A stretch of 64,000 nucleotides of DNA from CAVTQY01 sp963736975 (lineage in GTDB: Bacteria > Pseudomonadota > Alphaproteobacteria > Acetobacterales > Acetobacteraceae), in assembly GCA_963736975.1 (NCBI GenBank), contig CAVTQY010000001.1:1922001-1986000 (forward strand). Reading direction: 5' to 3'. The position numbers were made by a program, and so were the translations under genes. The notes under the pieces are model-generated. The model searched no databases. It had not been told where the DNA came from and saw only the letters and a list, made by a program, of their open reading frames with translations. Of this stretch, positions 61,460-64,000 are shown piece by piece. Position 1 is the stretch's first letter, and each line of letters begins with the position of its first letter.

Positions 61460-62043
61460 CCGCTGCGGGCAAGCCGTGTGGTACGATACAGGGCAGTCAC
61501 GGGCACGCCGAAGCCGATGCTCTCCAACGACATTTCTCCGTCCTCGATCAGCTCCGGCCGCTCGGGCCAGTTGCCGTCAGCACTGCGGCGCAGCAGCTCG
61601 ATGCCGACGGTGGCGCTGCGCACGATGAGAATTTCGCGCACACTCGGGAGGGTTGTGTAGGTCCATACATTGGACCAGGTCTCGAGATGGTTGCTGGGCG
61701 ACAGGATTTCGACCACCAGCACCGGCTCGGGCAGCGCGGCCTCTTCCGCCGCATACTCGGAACAGGTGACCGCAAGACCAGGGACCCGCACATTCGAACG
61801 GGCCTGGACCCGGGGCACCACCCCTGGCGCCGTTACCACGTGACATGGCATGGCCCGGTCAGCGAGATGATTGCCTATCAGGCGCGCCAGCTGGGCCTGG
61901 ATCGCCCCGTGCGTGTGGCTGGCCGGCGCCATCGCCTGCGGCTCGCCATCGACAAGCTGCCAAGCCTGGCCATCGCCAGGGTCCCCGGCCAGGAACTCGT
62001 CCACCGACATCCGGGCGGGCGGCATTCTGCGGGCTGCTTCCAT
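61456..62043 (-). CDS. Uma2 family (DUF820) putative endonuclease
   Basis: A 195-residue protein. MSVDEFLAGDPGDGQAWQLV, DGEPQAMAPASHTHGAIQAQ and VLVVEILSPSNHLETWSNVW are Uma2 landmarks with the PD-(D/E)xK-like core. The paralogue at 42227 shares the same order but is broken. Function of the family is unsettled. The start at 62043 is the first Met close to the domain. Confidence 0.87.
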   Translation of the reverse strand: MEAARRMPPARMSVDEFLAGDPGDGQAWQLVDGEPQAMAPASHTHGAIQAQLARLIGNHLADRAMPCHVVTAPGVVPRVQARSNVRVPGLAVTCSEYAAEEAALPEPVLVVEILSPSNHLETWSNVWTYTTLPSVREILIVRSATVGIELLRRSADGNWPERPELIEDGEMSLESIGFGVPVTALYRTTRLARSG

Positions 62044-62126
62044 GCCGGCGAGCTTAGCCCAAGCTGGCTCGGCAGCACGCGCTCGACTTCCGCTTGGTGT
62101 CGAGTGGGGCCGCATGCTTCAAATGC

Positions 62127-63233
62127 CTACCGCAACACGGCCTCGGTCTTCCGCTCGATCAGCCCGAAATCGATCGCCACCCCCAGCCCGGGCTCCGTCG
62201 GCGCCGGAAGCAACCCGTCCTGGTCGATCTCCAGTTCCCGCGCCATGCCGTATTTATGCGCACCATGCGGCAACAGCACCTCGAACATCGTGGTGTTCCT
62301 GAGCGCCATGCAGAGATGCAGGTTCGCCAAATTGTTGAGCGAGTTGCCGCTGTGATGGATCTCGTATTTTACCCCGAACGCCTCGGCCAGATGCGCCGTC
62401 TTCAGCATCGGCGTCAGCCCGCCCTTGTTCGGAATATCGCCACGCAGATAGTCGGTCGCTCGCTCGGTCAACCAGATCGGATAAGTGTCCAGGCCACCGG
62501 CGGGGAACTCGGTCGCCATGATCGGGATGTCGAGCTTGTCGCGCAGCTTGACGTAATTGTAGATATCCTCATCCGCCATCGGGTCCTCGTACCAGTAGAA
62601 CCCCATCTCCTCGATGGCGCGGCCGACGCGCAGCGCATCGGTGTAATTGTAGCTCCAGGTGGAATCCAGCATCACCCGGAACTCGTCGCCAACCGCTTTG
62701 CGCACCGCCTCGCAGACCTTGATGTCGGTCTCGGGATCCCGCGGCGGATGGATCTTGTAGGCGCGCCAGCCTTCGGCTTTGAAGCTTTGCGCCTGGTCCA
62801 CATAGGCCGCGATATCCGGCAGCACCTGCGAACTCGCATACGCCATGATCGACCTGCGATAAGTCCCCATCAACGCATGCACCGGCAGCCCGGCAATCTT
62901 GCCGGCCAAGTCCCACAGCGCTGTATCCACCGCGCCAACCGTGCGGTAGCTCACCAGCCGGGTCAGCAGGCGCATCGATTGGTGAATGCGCTCGCGCTCC
63001 AGCGGGTCCTGCCCCAGCAACAGCGGCTTCAACGACCGAATGAGCTGCGGCCCATCCATCGAAGCAGGATTGCTCGCGGAGCCGAGGAACGCGTGCCCCT
63101 CAAGACCGGCATCCGTGTGGATGCGCAACAGCCCCAGGTTGGAGGTGGAGGATGCCAACGAGCCCTGATGGTAAACGGTCGCCGGGATGCCGTCCCAGGT
63201 GAAGACCGTCAGCGTAAGGTCGTCGATCTTCAT
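62127..63233 (-). CDS. Enolase-superfamily enzyme (mandelate racemase/muconate lactonizing group)
   Basis: A 368-residue cytoplasmic sugar-acid or related dehydratase/racemase type. The catalytic end carries Lys160-x-His162 (AYKIHPPRD), metal ligands Asp190 (RVMLDSTWSYN), Glu216 (YWYEDPMA) and Glu242 (MATEFPAGG), and the Asp266/His293 dyad (GDIPNKGG, EIHHSGN). The usual second Lys of K-x-K is His. The ATG at 63233 was chosen at the family start. It lies five bases after the CDGSH gene on the same strand. Confidence 0.88.
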   Translation of the reverse strand: MKIDDLTLTVFTWDGIPATVYHQGSLASSTSNLGLLRIHTDAGLEGHAFLGSASNPASMDGPQLIRSLKPLLLGQDPLERERIHQSMRLLTRLVSYRTVGAVDTALWDLAGKIAGLPVHALMGTYRRSIMAYASSQVLPDIAAYVDQAQSFKAEGWRAYKIHPPRDPETDIKVCEAVRKAVGDEFRVMLDSTWSYNYTDALRVGRAIEEMGFYWYEDPMADEDIYNYVKLRDKLDIPIMATEFPAGGLDTYPIWLTERATDYLRGDIPNKGGLTPMLKTAHLAEAFGVKYEIHHSGNSLNNLANLHLCMALRNTTMFEVLLPHGAHKYGMARELEIDQDGLLPAPTEPGLGVAIDFGLIERKTEAVLR

Positions 63234-63238
63234 GGCAG

Positions 63239-63484
63239 TCACACCGTCTCGTGCGTGCCGTCGCAACACGGCTTGCTGCCTGTGCGCTTGCAGCCGCAGA
63301 AATAAACGTCGCCGGCGTCCGCGGCTTTGTACTCGATCGGGCTGAAACCGCTGCCCTTGTGCGAGCCATCGCAAAACGGCTGGCTTTTGCTGCGCCCACA
63401 GGCGCACCACCAGTAAGATTTGCCGGCCTCGACCGCGATCGCGTAGGGGCCTCTCTGTGCTATCAGCGGCAGGGTTTCGGACAT
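63239..63484 (-). CDS. CDGSH iron-sulfur domain protein (two zinc-finger CDGSH motifs)
   Basis: An 81-residue protein with two 2Fe-2S CDGSH sites: Cys27, Cys29, Cys38, His42 (WCACGRSKSQPFCDGSH) and Cys63, Cys65, Cys74, His78 (FCGCKRTGSKPCCDGTH). Two-motif proteins are typical of alphaproteobacteria and of MitoNEET-related CISD3. The start at 63484 was chosen. Tight spacing to the enolase-superfamily gene suggests one transcript. Confidence 0.94.
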   Translation of the reverse strand: MSETLPLIAQRGPYAIAVEAGKSYWWCACGRSKSQPFCDGSHKGSGFSPIEYKAADAGDVYFCGCKRTGSKPCCDGTHETV

Positions 63485-63563
63485 GCGTTCTTCCTCCGTT
63501 TGGGCTCGCACCGAATCGGATCGCTAGACACGAATCCCGCTCGTCCGCAAGCCACAAATCGCA

Positions 63564-64000
63564 TTGACCGAGATTGCGTGCGCGGATACGCGAGAGTGGT
63601 GTCCGTATCCGAGTTCTCGTACCGCACTCCGAGTCCGTGGCCGTTCCTTTATGGCGCTGGTGCTGGCGCCTGAACCGCCGCTTGCGGACTGGCTTGCGGC
63701 GCTTGATGCGCAGATTGCGCGGGCGCCTGCCTTTTTCGACTCCCGCCCGGTACTCCTTGATCTCGCCGCCCTGCCACGCGAGCAACCGGATGTTGCGGGC
63801 CTGATTGGCGGCCTCGCCGAGCGCGGCATACGCATTATCGGCACCGAGGGCGCACATCCGTCCTGGCAGGGCGTGGAGAAATGGGGCGGGCCAATTGCCA
63901 GCGGTAAGGGCGGGCGCCCGCTGGAAATGCCCGAGGAGCGCCGGCCGGCCGCACCGGCGGTGGCTGACCCGACATCGCTCATTCTCGATCAGCCGCTCCG
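63564..64000 (+). CDS. minC: Septum site-determining protein MinC, N-terminal part (cut by window edge)
   Basis: The frame runs to the right edge. LRVRGRSFMALVLAPEPPLA with DWLAALDAQIA and FFDSRPVLLDLAALPRE are the MinC N-domain that blocks FtsZ. After ERGIRIIGTEGAHPS and a Pro-rich linker, TSLILDQPLR begins the C-domain that binds MinD. The start is unclear: TTG 63564 gives a normal length, and the ATG at 63651 is internal. minD and minE should follow beyond the window. Confidence 0.92.
   Translation, partial: MTEIACADTREWCPYPSSRTALRVRGRSFMALVLAPEPPLADWLAALDAQIARAPAFFDSRPVLLDLAALPREQPDVAGLIGGLAERGIRIIGTEGAHPSWQGVEKWGGPIASGKGGRPLEMPEERRPAAPAVADPTSLILDQPL

Noticed and set aside
1..64000. CRISPR arrays, tRNA or rRNA genes, prophage or transposase genes
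   Set aside because: I looked for regularly spaced repeats, tRNA-like cloverleaf ends and mobile-element protein motifs and found none I could support. A dedicated scan could still find one.

Overview
The window is high-GC, densely coded alphaproteobacterial chromosome. Gene content (GlnE end, HflK/HflC, HtrA protease, Mrp, ATP12 chaperone, fused CysNC, MinC, many Tat-type ABC binding proteins) suits Rhodospirillales, most likely Acetobacteraceae. That placement is inference from protein style only. I saw no rRNA, tRNA, CRISPR array, transposase or prophage gene. Many genes overlap by ATGA or TGATG junctions.

Layout. 1-7.5 kb: housekeeping block (glnE end, bcp, a lipoprotein, a DUF4142 protein, degP-like, hflC/hflK, mrp). 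7.5-8.6 kb: a REP-like repeat, then decayed remains of an oxalurate-type hpxX-hpxY-hpxZ cluster. 8.6-12.6 kb: a frameshifted ribokinase, acetate kinase, a CBS-BON protein and a NodB-like deacetylase. 12.7-15.5 kb: a fructose/ribose-type ABC importer. 15.8-18.7 kb: a polar amino-acid ABC importer. 18.8-24.5 kb: a polysaccharide export cluster (Wza-like, Wzc/GumC-like, a membrane protein and a flippase, the last two frameshifted).

24.5-27.9 kb: TetR and GST genes diverging from a 28-bp inverted duplication, then a roughly 2-kb mercury-type cassette (MerR, membrane protein, MerT-like protein, GDCCVxC protein) between two 46-bp imperfect direct repeats. 27.9-33.9 kb: LigC-type ligase, NRAMP-like transporter, SDR, gamma-glutamyltransferase family enzyme, Crp/Fnr regulator with a 13-bp tandem repeat at its start, and a small monooxygenase. 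34-42.2 kb: ThiM and a PuuE-type deacetylase divergent from an amidase and a complete branched-chain-type importer whose two ATPases are fused.

42.2-49.9 kb: broken Uma2 gene and a tightly coupled minus-strand chain of a sugar ABC importer, AsmA, ATP12 and acylphosphatase. 50.3-56.9 kb: relic of phosphonoacetate hydrolase, an orphan histidine-kinase-like ATPase, a phosphodiesterase, the cysD-cysNC sulfate activation operon, a UDG-family protein and a frameshifted exported gamma-glutamylcyclotransferase. 57-64 kb: lactonase-like hydrolase, cytochrome b561, MFS exporter, thioesterase, dodecin, SDR, Uma2 protein, enolase-superfamily enzyme, CDGSH protein and the start of minC.

Two themes stand out. 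Nine genes look broken. Some have only a single-base frameshift, several at homopolymers, and could be sequence errors. Others (hpxXYZ, phosphonoacetate hydrolase) have lost their middles and are real decay. Second, the metal cassette, the inverted duplication and the thiM/amidase/importer neighbourhood are the best candidates for something not fully described.
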